This document shows positions 22,228 through 34,800 of a stretch of 64,000 bases of DNA, piece after piece. The stretch is taken from positions 4,347,501-4,411,500 of the forward strand of contig JAUCBN010000049.1 of the NCBI GenBank assembly GCA_035048815.1. Reading direction: 5' to 3'. A model generated the notes under the pieces. That model did not search any database, was not told where the DNA came from, and saw nothing but the letters and a program-made list of their open reading frames with translations. The position numbers were made by a program, and so were the translations under genes. The stretch is from Abelmoschus esculentus (taxonomy: Eukaryota; Streptophyta; Magnoliopsida; Malvales; Malvaceae). The first letter of the stretch is position 1. Each line of letters opens with the position of its first letter.

Positions 22228-23655
22228 CTCAAGCTTTCTCCTTCCCCAAGCTTTTAAAAGACTCTCCAATCTCTTTTTCTACAAGGAGAAGATAGTTAAC
22301 GAATTAGACAAACCTTGGAAAGATTCTCTAAGCTTAACAACACTAAGAAGATGATATTTAAGCTCTAAAAACCCTATTCCCGAGCTACACCCTAAAACCC
22401 TCTTAAATCTCCATCCTCATCAAACCAACACTTTCTTACCTTGTTTTATAGATCATTGATAGCCCTACAACTTCCTCTTTAGACCAAAATCGAGATTTTC
22501 AACTACACTCTCAAAGATTCAACCTTTAGACAATTCTTTCTATGTTTCGATGACGCGCCAAATACGATACCAAAGTACACTATTGGCCAACATAATGTTA
22601 TGTCAAAACACTGACCACTTAGTGTATCCGAGATATATGATTAAAACGTCATCGTTACTAAATTATCTCCCTATTTAGTTAATTATTCAATTAAAGTAAC
22701 TAATCCTAAAAGGCTCTAATTTAATTATCTAGGTGTGGATTAAGTGATATCCTAAACAAAAATATTCTATATGATTTTAAAACATGCATTCAAATAAATA
22801 AAAAATAAAATAAAATAAAACATTGCAGTTCAGAAACTATCTAATGAGATTATAATATATTGACAGATTCGAGAATTAAATAATAAAACAGAGAATAAAT
22901 AATTCAAAGAAATAAAAAAATACCTAACAAATCGAGTGTAAAGCAGATGCGTGAACAATTCGTTGCATCTCTCGATTGTTGTCAACCAAAACACGAGCAA
23001 CGAATCGACCATTGTGATTAGAATGGTCGGTGAAGACCATTGCTGCAAACCATTGCCGAGCCTTATTCCTTCCAGAAAATGAAAATTGCAGCAAACTTAT
23101 AAACCCCTCATCACAATCATTGCTTCATTATTAACCCATGATCATTGCATCATTATCATTGCCTCATGATTGCCTCATTATCATCCCATCATTACATCAT
23201 CACCTTTCAGTCATAGCATCATCATCTTTTAATCATTGTTTCTATAATGATTGCTGCATCATGAGCCTTTTCCTCTCCACCGAATGCACTAAAGCCTCTC
23301 CTGCTCCCTGTTTCAGTTTTTCCATTCCATGAAAAAAAATGATCTCTGCCGAATCTCCCTGTTTTACTTTCTCCCCTCCAAACCGTGGCCCCAAAAAACA
23401 TGGCCAAAAACCATGGCTTTTTACTGCCTTTTGCCTCCCCCGTCTCCCCTCTTTTTTCCATTTTTTAATTCAAAACCCAACTGCAGGTAACCTCCACTGT
23501 AACCAACTAAAACCAACCTCCCTTATCCCTTCTTTTTTATTATTTTTTTATTATTATTTTATTTATTTTATTATTCTTATCTATATTATTTCCTTAATAT
23601 ATATTTACGTAGGCCTTATTTTATATTTAAACCCGGACGAAATTCGGGTATTACA
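22228..23655 (-). mobile_element. LTR of element E, right half
   Basis: Sequence after element A resumes the minus-strand LTR seen at 1-209. On the plus strand it ends AAATTCGGGTATTACA at 23655, which reads TGTAATACCCGAATTT on the minus strand, a typical chromovirus LTR start. 22228-22530 resembles family C LTRs, including a 'gatctataaaacaaggtaagaaag' block on the minus strand. 22530-23655 differs from C and contains an ATCATTG-rich low-complexity stretch at about 23105-23270. The ORF-like stretch at 23339-23662 is noncoding LTR. Confidence 0.55.
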
Positions 23656-24609
23656 CAATTAAAATTCAAATAAAATATTAAAAATAAATTTTTATTTATT
23701 AAAAATTAATTAAATCTAAAACAAAAGGCTACTAAAATTCTCAAGATATTTGATATAATTTGAACAAAAGGCTACTAAAAAGGTATGAACATAATTTGAA
23801 AAGAAAGGGTTTTGTATAATTTGTTACCGGTGAATCAAGATAAAGGATTTTGATAATAATCAATTGGATTTTTATTATTTTAGTTTAGAATTTAGGTTTT
23901 TTATTTTAATCTAAATCGAAATTTTAGGGTTTTATAAAGATATTTTAGTTTAATTAGGGTTGAGAATATTTAGTAAATTTTTGTTTTGGATTTAATTAAT
24001 TTTTAATATTTTATTTAAATTTTAATTTTTTTATATTTTATACTGAAATAAAATTATATTCTATATATGCATATATTTAATAGGTTAGATTCTATATCAT
24101 TTAAAATATATTATCACATATATATGACATTGTTATCATTATTAAATTTTTAACGGTTCAATTATCATGATAGTTAAAAAATGAGTTATTTGTTAAAAAG
24201 ACATAGGTCAATGGTTAAATTTATCTCAAAAAAGAATATGGGCCAAAATGACAAAAATTATAAACGTTAAGGGTAAAAATTATCTTTATGCCTATTTTTT
24301 TTATGTCATATATTTTTCAAAGTGAATCTTTACTCATATTTATTGTTAATTTTTAGTGATTGATCCCACATGATGGAACTTACCCATAATATAATTTCTC
24401 TTACAATTAAAATAATTATGATATTTTTTCATGAGAAATGTATATAATATTTGTCCAGTATAAAATCCAAATAATATGAAAATAGTGTTATATATATAAA
24501 AGAATATTTGACATTTCTCTTAAAAAAACCTTTCTAATCAATCTCATTGATTTAAGAATTTTAGGGTTGTTAGAAATCTATATTTGGCAGAAGCATTTAT
24601 TCAATTTAG
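23656..24609. other. AT-rich intergenic stretch
   Basis: This lies between the LTR complex and the F-box pseudogene. It is strongly AT-rich with no convincing frame. Its right end would have held the F-box gene's promoter and leader, but I see no decisive TATA box. Confidence 0.4.
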
Positions 24610-24746
24610 ATGGCAATTAATCTTCCTCTTTCCTCTGATCTGCTTCCAGTAAACCCTAGAAGAGATATGAGACATGGAGTTCCCCATGATCTGATTGAAG
24701 ACATATTGCGGAGACTTCTCATCAAGTCATTAGTGAGATTCAAGTG

Positions 24747-24962
24747 TGTTGAATGACACAACTAAATGAACAAATTTTGAGATAAAACTCATTTCCATTC
24801 AACTTCAACGTGAGATTACAAGAGGCAAGAGCCTTTATTTATACATGAATGCAGAAATCCTAGAGCCTTCCACAGATAGTTACAACCGTATATCAGCCTT
24901 AACAGAAAAGCAGTTACATAATGCAACTTCAATGCAGCTGCAACCACAAATAAGGTTCAACA
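24747..24962 (-). repeat. 3' LTR of the copia element
   Basis: The 216-bp LTR runs TGTTGAATGACAC...GGTTCAACA with inverted TGTTGAA/TTCAACA ends. It is the downstream LTR relative to minus-strand transcription. Confidence 0.92.
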
Positions 24963-27900
24963 TTCATTATGCTTTCTTAGTTCTGGAAAAACGTCAAGCA
25001 AACTGAACACAGAAAGCTTGTAACGAAGCAACTCAAATCGTATGGCAGGAAGAGGCTTCGTTAAGGTGTCTGCAATTTGACAATCTGCAGGGATATGATT
25101 GATTTGAACGTCACTCGTTGCCACTTTATCACGAACAAAATGCAGATCAAGCTCAAAATGTTTAGTTTTGGCATGCAACACAGGATTGGCTGCCATGGCA
25201 ACAGCACTTGTGTTGTCACACCAAATACGAGGGCACTCGAGCATTCCAACTCCCATCTCACGTAGCAAGGCAGAGATCCAAGTAACTTCTGCAGTCGTGT
25301 CGGCTAGGCTCCGATATTCAACTTCCGCAGTAGACCTGGAGACCGCTCGTTGCTTCTTTGTACTTCAGGTCAACAAATGTAACCCATTAAAGACACAATA
25401 ACCTGAAACAGATTTTTTATCATCTGTATCACCTCCCCAATCGGCATCTGAGAAAGCTTGCAAACTTGCTGTATTTTGAGCATGTGACTGTGCTGGAAAC
25501 CACAACCCATGGTCAATGGTACCCTTGAGATATCTCAGGATACGCTTAACAGCCAACCAATGAGCATCGGTTGGACTTTGAACAAACTGAGCTACCTTGT
25601 TGACAGCGAAAGAAACGTCCGGTCGAGTATGTGTTACATACAAAAGCGCTCCAACTGTGCTCCTGTAAACTTGAGTATCTTGTAAAGGAACTCCTTCATG
25701 TCTACTGACTTTGAGAGATGTAGGCATAGGAGTGGTTGCAGCGTTAATGTTTGTCATTTGCAGCTTGGATAGAAGTTCATTAATAAACTTTTTTTGGCTG
25801 AGAAAGAGTCCAGTTGTTGTTCGAATGACCTCCAACCCCAAAAAATATTTTAAGTCACCAAGATCTTTTAGAGAAAATTGATGATGTAGCTTATTGATAA
25901 CCTGAGAAATTGTTGTCTGATTGTTACCAGTAACCAGTATGTCATCCACATAAACTGTGACAAACACCACATCCTCACCTTTGTGATGAATAAACAATGA
26001 AGGATCAGCCTTGGAGGCTATAAATTCAAGAGAACAAAGAAACTCTTTAAGCTTCAAGAACCAATTCCTTGGTGCTTGTCGTAGCCCATACAAAGCTTTT
26101 CTGAGCTTGCAAACCAACTTCTTGCCATCACATGATACTTCCTCAAAACCAGGTACTTGTTGCATGTATATATCCTCTTGAAGGTCTCCTTTTAGAAAGG
26201 CGTTGTTAACATCTACCTGCCTTATGATCCACTGATTTGAGACAGCAATGGACAAAAAAATATTGACAGTAGCATACCTTACCACTGGGCTGAAAGTGTC
26301 CATAAAGTCATAGCCAGGAACCTGAGAGAAACCCTTCGCCACTAGTCGAGCTTTGTACCGATCTACAGTCCCATCCGCTTTTAGTTTGACTTTAAAAAGC
26401 CATTTGCACCCTATTGCCCTTCGTTCTTTCGGTAGCTCGGTTATTTCCCAAGTGTCGTTGCTTAAAAGGGCAGTGTATTCAGCCATCACAGCAGCCTTCC
26501 AGTCAGGATCTTCCAAAGCACTGTAAATGTCCGTTGGTGGTGGTTTAACCTGGACTGTGTACACCGGTTTGGCTATACCATTCTTCCTTCTGGTCACCAT
26601 AGGATGTGTATTCGCAGTGGGTTGTCCTTGTGGGAAAGTAGGCAAAATAGGTATGCTTACGTTGTCTGGTACAACTCCCTCATTTTGCAAGTTAAGAGAA
26701 ATATCTGGAAAAGTAGTGTTGGTGTCACGTGCAGCATGATCACTAGGCACAGGAAAAGCTTCTGATGCTAGTGTGTCCTCACCAATCGCAACAGTATCGT
26801 TGATGTTGAGGTCACCAGAATAAGTTGCAGGACTATTGACCTCGAAAGATTGCTCACTGGATCGTCGAGGTTGCTGTGAAGTGTGAACATCAGGACGAGA
26901 GGGAGACTCAGGACTACTAGTCTCAAAAGGTTGCTCAGTAGGTCCTGGAGTCGGCTGGGATTGTTGAGAATGTTGAGCCTGTTGGGCAGGAGACCCTTGT
27001 TGTGGAGTTGTGGTTGATAGTATAGGTACCTGAGCTGACTGAAAAACGACATTGTCGTTAGTAACTGCTACATCCTGTTGAGCAAATGGAAAGCAGTGCT
27101 CATCAAAAACTACACTCCTAGAAGTGTATATTTTGCCGGATGAAGCCAAACAAATATATCCATGATGAGTAGGCGAATATCCCAAAAAGACACATGAAGT
27201 GCTTCTGAAGTCCATCTTGTGCTTGTTGTATGGCCTGATATGAGGATAACACCTACAACCAAACACTTTGAAAAAATTATAATCAGGTATTACTCCATAT
27301 AACTTATGATGAGGAGACAAACCATCGAGAGATAGGGCATCCTATTAACAAGGTAAACTGCACTGAGGACAACATAGGTCCAGAATTTAAGTGGCATGGA
27401 TGCCTGAGCTAAGAGTGTAAGTGCTGTTTCAACAACATGACGATGCTTTCGTTCCACTACCCCGTTCTGTTGTGACGTGTACGGATATGTCTTTCGAAGA
27501 ACAATGCCATGTTTATGTGCAAGGGATTCTAGAAATCTAAATTCACCTCCCCCATCAGTTTGTATAGCAAGAATCGAGCTTTTGAACTGAGTTTTAACAA
27601 GAGCCAAAAAATTGTCAAAAGCAACTGACACATCATTCTTATATTTCAACAAAAATAGCCAAGAATTTCGACTAAACATGTCCACAAACTGTACAAAATA
27701 TCGATAACCATTGGAGGAAATTGGGGCTGGTCCCCACACATCTATTTCTACAAGCTCAAACGGAGTGGAATACACTGTATTAGAAGAAGAAAAAGGTAGT
27801 ACATGACTTTTTCCCAATTGACAAGCCATGCAGATATTATTTTTTGTGTTTGTTGGTGCTTTATTGGTAATGATCTTGACAACCTCCATGGAAGGATGAC

Positions 27901-28640
27901 CAAGCCTTCTGTGCCAATCCCAATATTCAGAATCATCGCGAACTGCAGTGTGAAAGATGGAGACATCTCGAGACTCAAAGCTATACAAACCTTCATCTAG
28001 CTTTCCTCTAAGTAAGATTTCATGAGTGCAGGCATCCTTAACAAGACAAAAAAAGTCATGAAATTCAAAGTATACATTGTTATCTCGAGCAAACTTAGCA
28101 ACTGACATCAAATTTTTAGTTATTTGTGGCACAAGAAGGGTGTTATCCAAACATAAAAACCGAGTACCACCATACAAATATGCACGACCAACACGAGTGA
28201 TTGGGATAGAAGTACCATCTCCTAAGTGAACCTTACCATTGCCTGAGTAGGAAGCATGTTGCTGTAAAAGCAAGGGAGTACTGGTCACATGGTGAGTGGC
28301 ACCAGAATCTGGAAACCACTTGGAGTATGTTGCAGGACCATCGACCGTTAGAGCATTAACTTGGATAGACACTTCCTCATCCTTGTTGAGTGACATGCTT
28401 TGCTCAGTCTGAATAAAGGGCTCATATCGTGATTCAGGAGTGTGTGAACAACAAGTAAAAGTGTTAATTTGTACTGATGACCTTGGTTGAGAAGCAGCAA
28501 CACCTTTGAAGTTTTGATCAAACCGGTGCCAGCAACGATCTACCAAGTGCCCAAGTTTGCCACAAAGCTGGCATTGATGTCGAGGTCTGCCTTTGTATTT
28601 TATGCTAGCAACGGGTTTAGGAGGATTGGGTGTATGTGTG
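24957..28640 (-). pseudogene. Copia pol: zinc knuckle, protease, integrase, RT, RNase H
   Basis: Reading leftward, the zinc knuckle CQLCGKLGHLVDRC is followed by protease WFPDSGATHHVT, an integrase zinc domain (WHRRLGHPS ... CMACQLGKS) and an intact catalytic triad (VEIDVWGP, QTDGGGEF, SQQNGVVERKHRH). A frameshift near 27330 separates this from the next 651-codon frame. That frame has the integrase tail, a Pro/Gln/Ser-rich linker, reverse transcriptase with CKWLFKVK and YVDDILVTGNN (YVDD at residues 457-460), and RNase H (AFSDADWGG). A TGA at 25365-25367, probably a TGG codon, interrupts RNase H. The same frame then runs on (RSTAEVEYRSLADTT, IWCDNTSAVAMA) to a stop at 24957. Confidence 0.9.
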
Positions 28641-28667
28641 TGATTGAGCTCATGCCCAGATTCATTA

Positions 28668-29360
28668 TCATTTGGTGTAATTAACTCCTATGGCATATCG
28701 GGAAACATCTTCCAGGCGTGTCTCAACATCGATAAGAATGGACACCACATTATCAACAGTGTAGACTTCCTTACTCGCAGTGATGGTGGAGATCGATGGT
28801 TCATATTCAACCGGCAGTCCATTTAAGATGGTGGCGATATGCTCAATATCAGTTACTGTGCTTCCACAAGAGGATAGAAGATCACAAGTTTCTTTAACAG
28901 CTGTGGTGTAATCTCTCATAGATTGAGTGCCTTTCTTCAGGGAACGAAGTCTACAGTGAAGGTTCATTATCTTTGTGGTGGAGAGTTTGAAGTAAAGACT
29001 TGTAGTCGCAGACCAAATCGCCGCCGTGGTTTCCGCTCCGACAAGTTGGGGGAGAATACTTGGAGAAATTGTCGACAACAGCCAAGATGCAAGTGAGCTG
29101 TCTTGTTTGAAGTATTGAATGTACGCAGGATTAAGAGCAAGTTCACCTGCTCTATTTCGGATAGTTTTGGAAGGAATAACCATGGAACCATCAAGAAAAG
29201 CATCTAGACCAAGACCTCGAACAGTCAAAATAACCTGCTGCCTCCATAGAAGGTAGTTGGAATCGGTGAGGCAGACATTGATTCTCTTGTTTGAGAACAC
29301 CTGTGTATCAAGCCCAGTCTCCGCTAAATATTGCTCAAGAAGAGCCTCTGGAACAGCCAT
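28668..29360 (-). pseudogene. Copia gag (capsid part)
   Basis: The likely start is ATG 29358-29360 (MAVPEALLEQYLAETG). The open frame extends 39 codons further upstream, but that part is leader-like. The capsid-type gag shows NYLLWRQQVILTVRGLGLDA, the MNLHCRLRSLKKG block and MRDYTTAVKETCDLL. The frame ends with stops at 28668, before the zinc knuckle, which lies in the next frame about 100 bp on. A one-base frameshift therefore splits gag. The product would form the particle that packages element RNA. Confidence 0.85.
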
Positions 29361-29462
29361 GGATGAGAGAAGAAGAGAAGAGAAAGCTAACGAGTTGCAG
29401 AAGAAATAACAAATAAACTGGAAAAAAAAAAGAAGAGGATCAGCACCTAGAACCTGATACCA

Positions 29463-29678
29463 TGTTGAATGACACAACTAAATGAACAAATTTTGAGATA
29501 AAACTCATTTCCATTCAACTTCAACGTGAGATTACAAGAGGCAAGAGCCTTTATTTATACATGAATGCAGAAATCCTAGAGCCTTCCACAGATAGTTACA
29601 ACCGTATATCAGCCTTAACAGAAAAGCAGTTACATAATGCAACTTCAATGCAGCTGCAACCACAGATAAGGTTCAACA
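29463..29678 (-). repeat. 5' LTR of the copia element
   Basis: This 216-bp copy matches 24747-24962 at 215 positions. It is the upstream LTR for minus-strand transcription and is followed (leftward) by the primer site. Confidence 0.92.
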
Positions 29679-31020
29679 AAGTGTGTCTCTGAGCAATGGT
29701 TTCGGCTCATCACGGATCCTCTTTTCATCGACCGACATCTCTCCAACCAAAGGAAAAAGGGTCCTGGATTTGTCACAATGTCTGTTGGACGCAACATTGG
29801 TTCTAAGAATTACATATTTTTTGGTTCCATGGAGATCAATGGAGATACTCTTACCATCCCTCATTCTAACACATGGTTGGTCAGGGTTCCTAAACATAAT
29901 CACTATGACATGTTGAATTCATGTGATGGAATCCTATGTTTCCATGATGGAAGCTTCAACATCTGGGTTCATAACCCTACCACTAAACAATACAGACTTT
30001 TTCCTACTGGTATGGTCATGAATTCATCATCTCTCATTATCAAAACTACCATTGTTTCATCACAGATTTAAATGGAAAAAAATTTGCAGGTCCGTGGTGC
30101 TGATACCATCCGCATCGAGGGTTGGGGATTGGTCGTGATTTGGTTACAAAAACATACAAGATTGTAAAATTGTGCAATCCATGTCTGAGTGAAACAGGAG
30201 AAGATGATCATCAACATCATAGTTTTTGTGTAGTTTTCACCTTGGATCCAAATCCAAATGCCTGCTAGAAAACTATAGGTGGAATCCCATACAAAATCAA
30301 TGCTTCTTCTCCTTCTGTGTATGTCAATGGAGCCATTTATTGGTTCACAGATGAAATCTACCATCTTAACCAGATTGAACTCATCGTCATGTTTGATTTG
30401 CACATTGAGAAGTTCCAACCAATTCCACACCCGAGTCGTTGTTCGAATAGACAACGTAGTACTATGGTGTTGGGGACATTAAGAGAATGTTTGTGCTTGG
30501 CACAACAAGAAGTAGATTCTGGAGTACTAAACATATGGATAATGGAGAAGCAGCAAGAGAAGGTAACTTGGGAGAAGCATTATGGCATAGATCTTTACAG
30601 ATATGGCCCCCGGAGAATTGGTCCCAGATTTGCATTTGCAGAGCACAAAGATGGATCACTCTTGGTTTGCACCGGTGCTAATGTTTATTTGATTAAACAA
30701 AACATCGAGACCCATTGTCTGTTACATAGATGTGGAGCATATGTTCCCACTGCATTCACTGAAAGTTTAGTCCATGTCTATGGAAGAAGGATAAAATTCA
30801 AATTTGGGCACTGAAGTCAGTAAAAGTTTTGTCCCTATATATAGATTATAGGACTCTGATTCAATTCAAAAGTCTGTCCACTGATACATTCAGTCCCATA
30901 TATAATAAATTTAATAAATTTATTATCGAGCAAGTGGATCACGAATTGAATAGTAATCGATTCGATTAAATATTTAATAAATTTAATAAAGTTTTATTCA
31001 ACTTGTGTTAAAAATAAACT

Positions 31021-31855
31021 TGTAATACCATCGGTTTCGGGTGCAACATTTAGACCTTAAGTCCAATCCGAACCCAAAATTTTCAATCATTTTCAATTCA
31101 AAAGATGATCCATTTTCTCAAACCAATTTAATTCAAATAAAAAAAATATAATTTAAGTTGAAAAATAGTAAGGAACTCTAATTTCAAAATACCAAAACAT
31201 TCAATCAATTACAACTTATAAATAGATCCTATGAATACATAGCTCGTCACCTAGAAACATGTATACGAAAACAAAGATTTCGAACATTGACTTAATAAAA
31301 GCTTAAACAAGCATTTACATGTTATTATCAGGACAATATCTAAAACATTCATGAATCATCAATATACATATATATTGGATGTGTGGTCTGGAGTCACATA
31401 ACATCAAAAGTTGCACACCAGAGAAAGGTTCGGTCATCACTAAGCTTCATAACCTACTCTCCGTCATACCTTGAATGTAGTCTGAAGTCACTAATCATTA
31501 GAACTAACATCCTCTCACACAAATGGTCTAAAATCACGTAGTACCGAAAGCCATCCCGTGAATATTTAGATCCCTTACAATCGTTCTCATAACATATAGT
31601 AATAACCACTAGCTTCAATTATAAGCTTATTACAAGGTAGTTATTTCATACATTGTATGCAAAAACTTAACTCCCCTTCTTTTTGTCCTCAACAAGGGAA
31701 ATTACTAAAAAGCCCTTCAAGGTAAAGATGGATAAGGGTGTGTTTTGGCCCAAAACCAACCTAACACTTAAACCTAAGTCTCAAAAAGGCCCAAACGTCG
31801 GATCCTAACATTCTGCGTTAACCCAACATTCGGATTCGAAATCTGGGTCGTTACA
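31021..31855 (-). mobile_element. LTR-like relic related to families C and E
   Basis: On the plus strand it starts TGTAATACCATCGG and ends ATCTGGGTCGTTACA; the minus-strand start TGTAACGACCCAGATTTCG matches the family C LTR start. It is 835 bp, much shorter than C, so it is internally deleted or a different subfamily. A repeated 'GGTCTGGAGTCAC'-like core lies at 31384, 31490 and 31525, partly flanked by complementary arms (GATGT/ACATC, AATG/CATT). The flanking 5-mers (AAACT, CTTAC) do not match, so no target duplication is seen. Confidence 0.55.
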
Positions 31856-34800
31856 CTTACTGTTTTGTTTTTCTTTTAATTCTTGTAATGGATATTTTGG
31901 GATTGTTTGGTTTTAGAAAGTACTGAAAACCTACTTTTTTTTTCATGTCTGAGGAAGAGGTTAGAATTAGGGTTAGAGAATTTTTAATGAAATATAGTTT
32001 TTTAAAGATGGTGAAAAGATAAAGTTTTAAAATTTTAAGAATTATACTAAAAATAAAACAAAAGTAAAATAATAGTTTAGAGACTATTTAAGTAATTTAT
32101 TATTTTAATTGTGTCTGGTCAGTTTTCCATTAAAATTTAATAACAAGAAACGTCTTAGTGATCAAAAGTTTACAGATAAAAAAATATAAGTGACTTTATC
32201 GATATTTTTTAAAATCGATTATCAAATTTACACGGGAAACAAAAGTGACTATCCTAAAATTAACCCTTTTATTTATACATTTAATACTACTAATAATATT
32301 TTTCGCATTATTTTTTTCCTAAAAAAAATTGAATTTTATTATTAAAATATATCATTTGAAATATTAATAATATTTTTAAATATTCTAATTTTTTATAAAA
32401 TAAATAACATTTTTTTAAAAAAATGATAAATATTTTTGCATACAACTTGTTTCCATGAAGTCACCACATTTCAAAAATATATTTTCTTATGCTGATTTTA
32501 TAAATTTAAAATGTTTATGGGATAGAGAAGATTTAGTTGAGTTGTATTCTTTCTGTTGAGCCATGGTTGAATACTTTGGCAGGAAAAATGGGATTTTGTT
32601 GGATAAATGGCGAACAACCTCCTCGAATGGAAGCACAAAACTTTGGGACGGGGAAAAGGACTTCACTCCTACAAAAGGAGACAACCCTAGATAACTATAG
32701 TATTTATTTATTTACAAACAAATGAAATGGATAATATATTAATATTGTCGGAATTTAATGAGAATAATAGGAAAAAAAATAAAAGATAAAGATTAAATTA
32801 TATAGTATAAACTTTTTAAATTTTACATGTTTTATATATTATTGGATAATTAAGACAGATAACTCAGATTAACATTAACAATTAATTATATAAAGATTAT
32901 CACGTGAAAACTCCACATGCAATTTAAGTGGTGAAGACCCTTTCCTTTGTGCTTGGTAAACGCTTCACTACAGTCAAGTTTACTGATAACCTATAGAATA
33001 GAGCCAAGCGTTGAAGTTTCGAAAGTGATTGCTCGTCGCTTTTAACGGCTTTGTTCCGTCATCCGAGATCAAAGTTAACATCGACAAAGATCTCCCGATT
33101 TTTTTTAGTTAGGCCAGCTTGAAAAAACTTTGTGCTTGCTTCTAACCTTCTTTCTTCTATCTTCTATAAGACGAAAGTTTTTGAACGCTGAGTTCTTTCT
33201 CTTAAAAAAAATAGTTGTCATCCGTTTCAGTATTCAACGATTCAAAAAACGTATAAAACTTAAAGAATTTTATATTGTATAACTTATTTTATCTAAAAAA
33301 TAACGAATACCAACCATTAGTTGATTTAATAAGTGATTAGATGTTAATTTTTTAAAAATAATTTTATAATTTTAAATATTAATATTATGATTAAAATAAA
33401 TTAAATTAAAATTATCATCCTTAAAATAAAACTCTATAAATCTAAATTAATTATTTAATAAATAATGTATACTTTTTTTTATATAAAAACAATATTTATG
33501 GAATAAATTCCTTTGATTCAAAATGCCATGTACATTGCACTTCTCCCCCATAATATACGACTTTTCCTCCTATGTCGTCTCTAAATCAACATAATATCTA
33601 TAGTTGTTGTAATCTCGATTTTTTGCATCTTTTATATTAAAAAAAAAATCAAGATTTTTAAGACAAATTGGGGAAGTTACATGTACAAATCTTACCCATC
33701 GAATTTCAATCTAATAATATTTTTATAAATAATTATTTTATGAATTAAACTGTAAAAAAAGTATTGAATTATGAATAAAAAACTTAAACTATATTTTTTC
33801 CTTGGATTAAAACAAACAAATGGTTCATACTCATGATTAGAACAACAGATCTTCACGCTTTTTAATAAGAAATAATATTATAGAACTTATAAGTGATGGC
33901 AATGATGATAATGGACGGCGAGATGGTTTCGTTGGATGTATAAAATATTTTAAAAATTATTTTAAAAAATTAAATTTTAAATTTTTTAAAATATATTATA
34001 AATTAAAAATATCGTATTTAAATAACAATTTGAGAAAAAATATTATTTGTAGTTAATATTTTTATTTTTTAAAATATTTTTAATCAAATAGAGATAATAT
34101 TATATATGACGTTTTATTATGTACATTATAATTAATATTTTAATTTTGATTTTATTATCCCAAAATTTTTTGTAACGTAGACAGCATTTATCGTTTTTAT
34201 TTATTAATTTTTAAGAAAAAAAATATACCAATTCAAGTTTCCAGCTGCAGTTTTTTTTACTTGCATTTCTCACGTCCATTTAAAAATTATAGCGAATTGG
34301 AATTTTAATTAACTAAATGATTAATATAATCCATGAATGACTTAATAATTAAAAAGGGTTAAGTTATATATTTCTTTAGTCATTTTGTTTTCCTCTCAAC
34401 CTTAAATTTTTTTTCATTAAAGCATAGAAACCACGGCTTCTCTTACTTTTCTTTTTTATGAAGTGACGGGGATGGCGTCGATTTTAATATTGATCGATGA
34501 CCGTTAGAATTTATCGTTTCGTTTATATTATTTTTTAGTTTTTAATAATTCTTTTTGTTTTTGTGGCACGATCTACTCTACCTTTTGGTTCGTTTTTTTA
34601 TTATTTTGTTTTTTATAAAGGTTGGATATAATAACGTCACGCTATGATCTATTTTTTATTTAATTAATTTTTAAATTTCTTTAAAATATGAACTTTTTAA
34701 AAACTTAAAGTTTTATTTTTTTTTTCAATCAAGCCCTTAAATCATATCTTCTTTATCATTTATCCCTTACACGTTGACGGCTTATTGTTCACCACCCAAG

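Larger units (their letters stand above)
24747..29678 (-). mobile_element. Ty1/copia LTR retrotransposon, recent insertion
   Basis: This 4932-bp element is flanked by a perfect 5-bp target duplication AAGTG (24742-24746, 29679-29683). Its 216-bp LTRs differ at one position (A at 24950, G at 29666). The domain order on the minus strand is gag, protease, integrase, reverse transcriptase, RNase H, which is copia order. A primer-site-like TGGTATCAGGTTCTAGG follows the 5' LTR at about 29460. Coding damage is light: two frameshifts and one stop. The very short LTRs fit an Ale-like lineage, but that is a guess. Confidence 0.92.
24610..30814 (+). pseudogene. F-box protein pseudogene, split by a copia element
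   Basis: ATG 24610 starts MAINLPLSSDLLPVNPRRDM, followed by an F-box (VPHDLIEDILRRLLIKSLVR, about residues 24-43). Intact F-box proteins bind SKP1 in an SCF ubiquitin ligase. The frame is cut by the copia insertion at 24747 and resumes in phase at 29684 with SEQWFRLITDPLFIDRHL. It continues with F-box-associated text (LNSCDGILCF, WVHNPTTKQYRLFP) to a TAA at 30069. After a frameshift near 30070-30118, further associated-domain text follows (IGRDLVTKTYKIVK, VYVNGAIYWF) with a TAG at 30266, probably a TGG codon, ending at 30814. At least one frameshift and one or two stops exist besides the insertion. Confidence 0.82.

Noticed and set aside
24742..24746. Shared AAGTG target duplication between the copia element and element C as a site preference
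   Set aside because: Two five-base matches in unrelated elements are too little; coincidence is enough.
28640..28690. Programmed frameshift between copia gag and pol
   Set aside because: The shift falls before the gag zinc knuckle, and copia elements normally use one frame, so it is a lesion.
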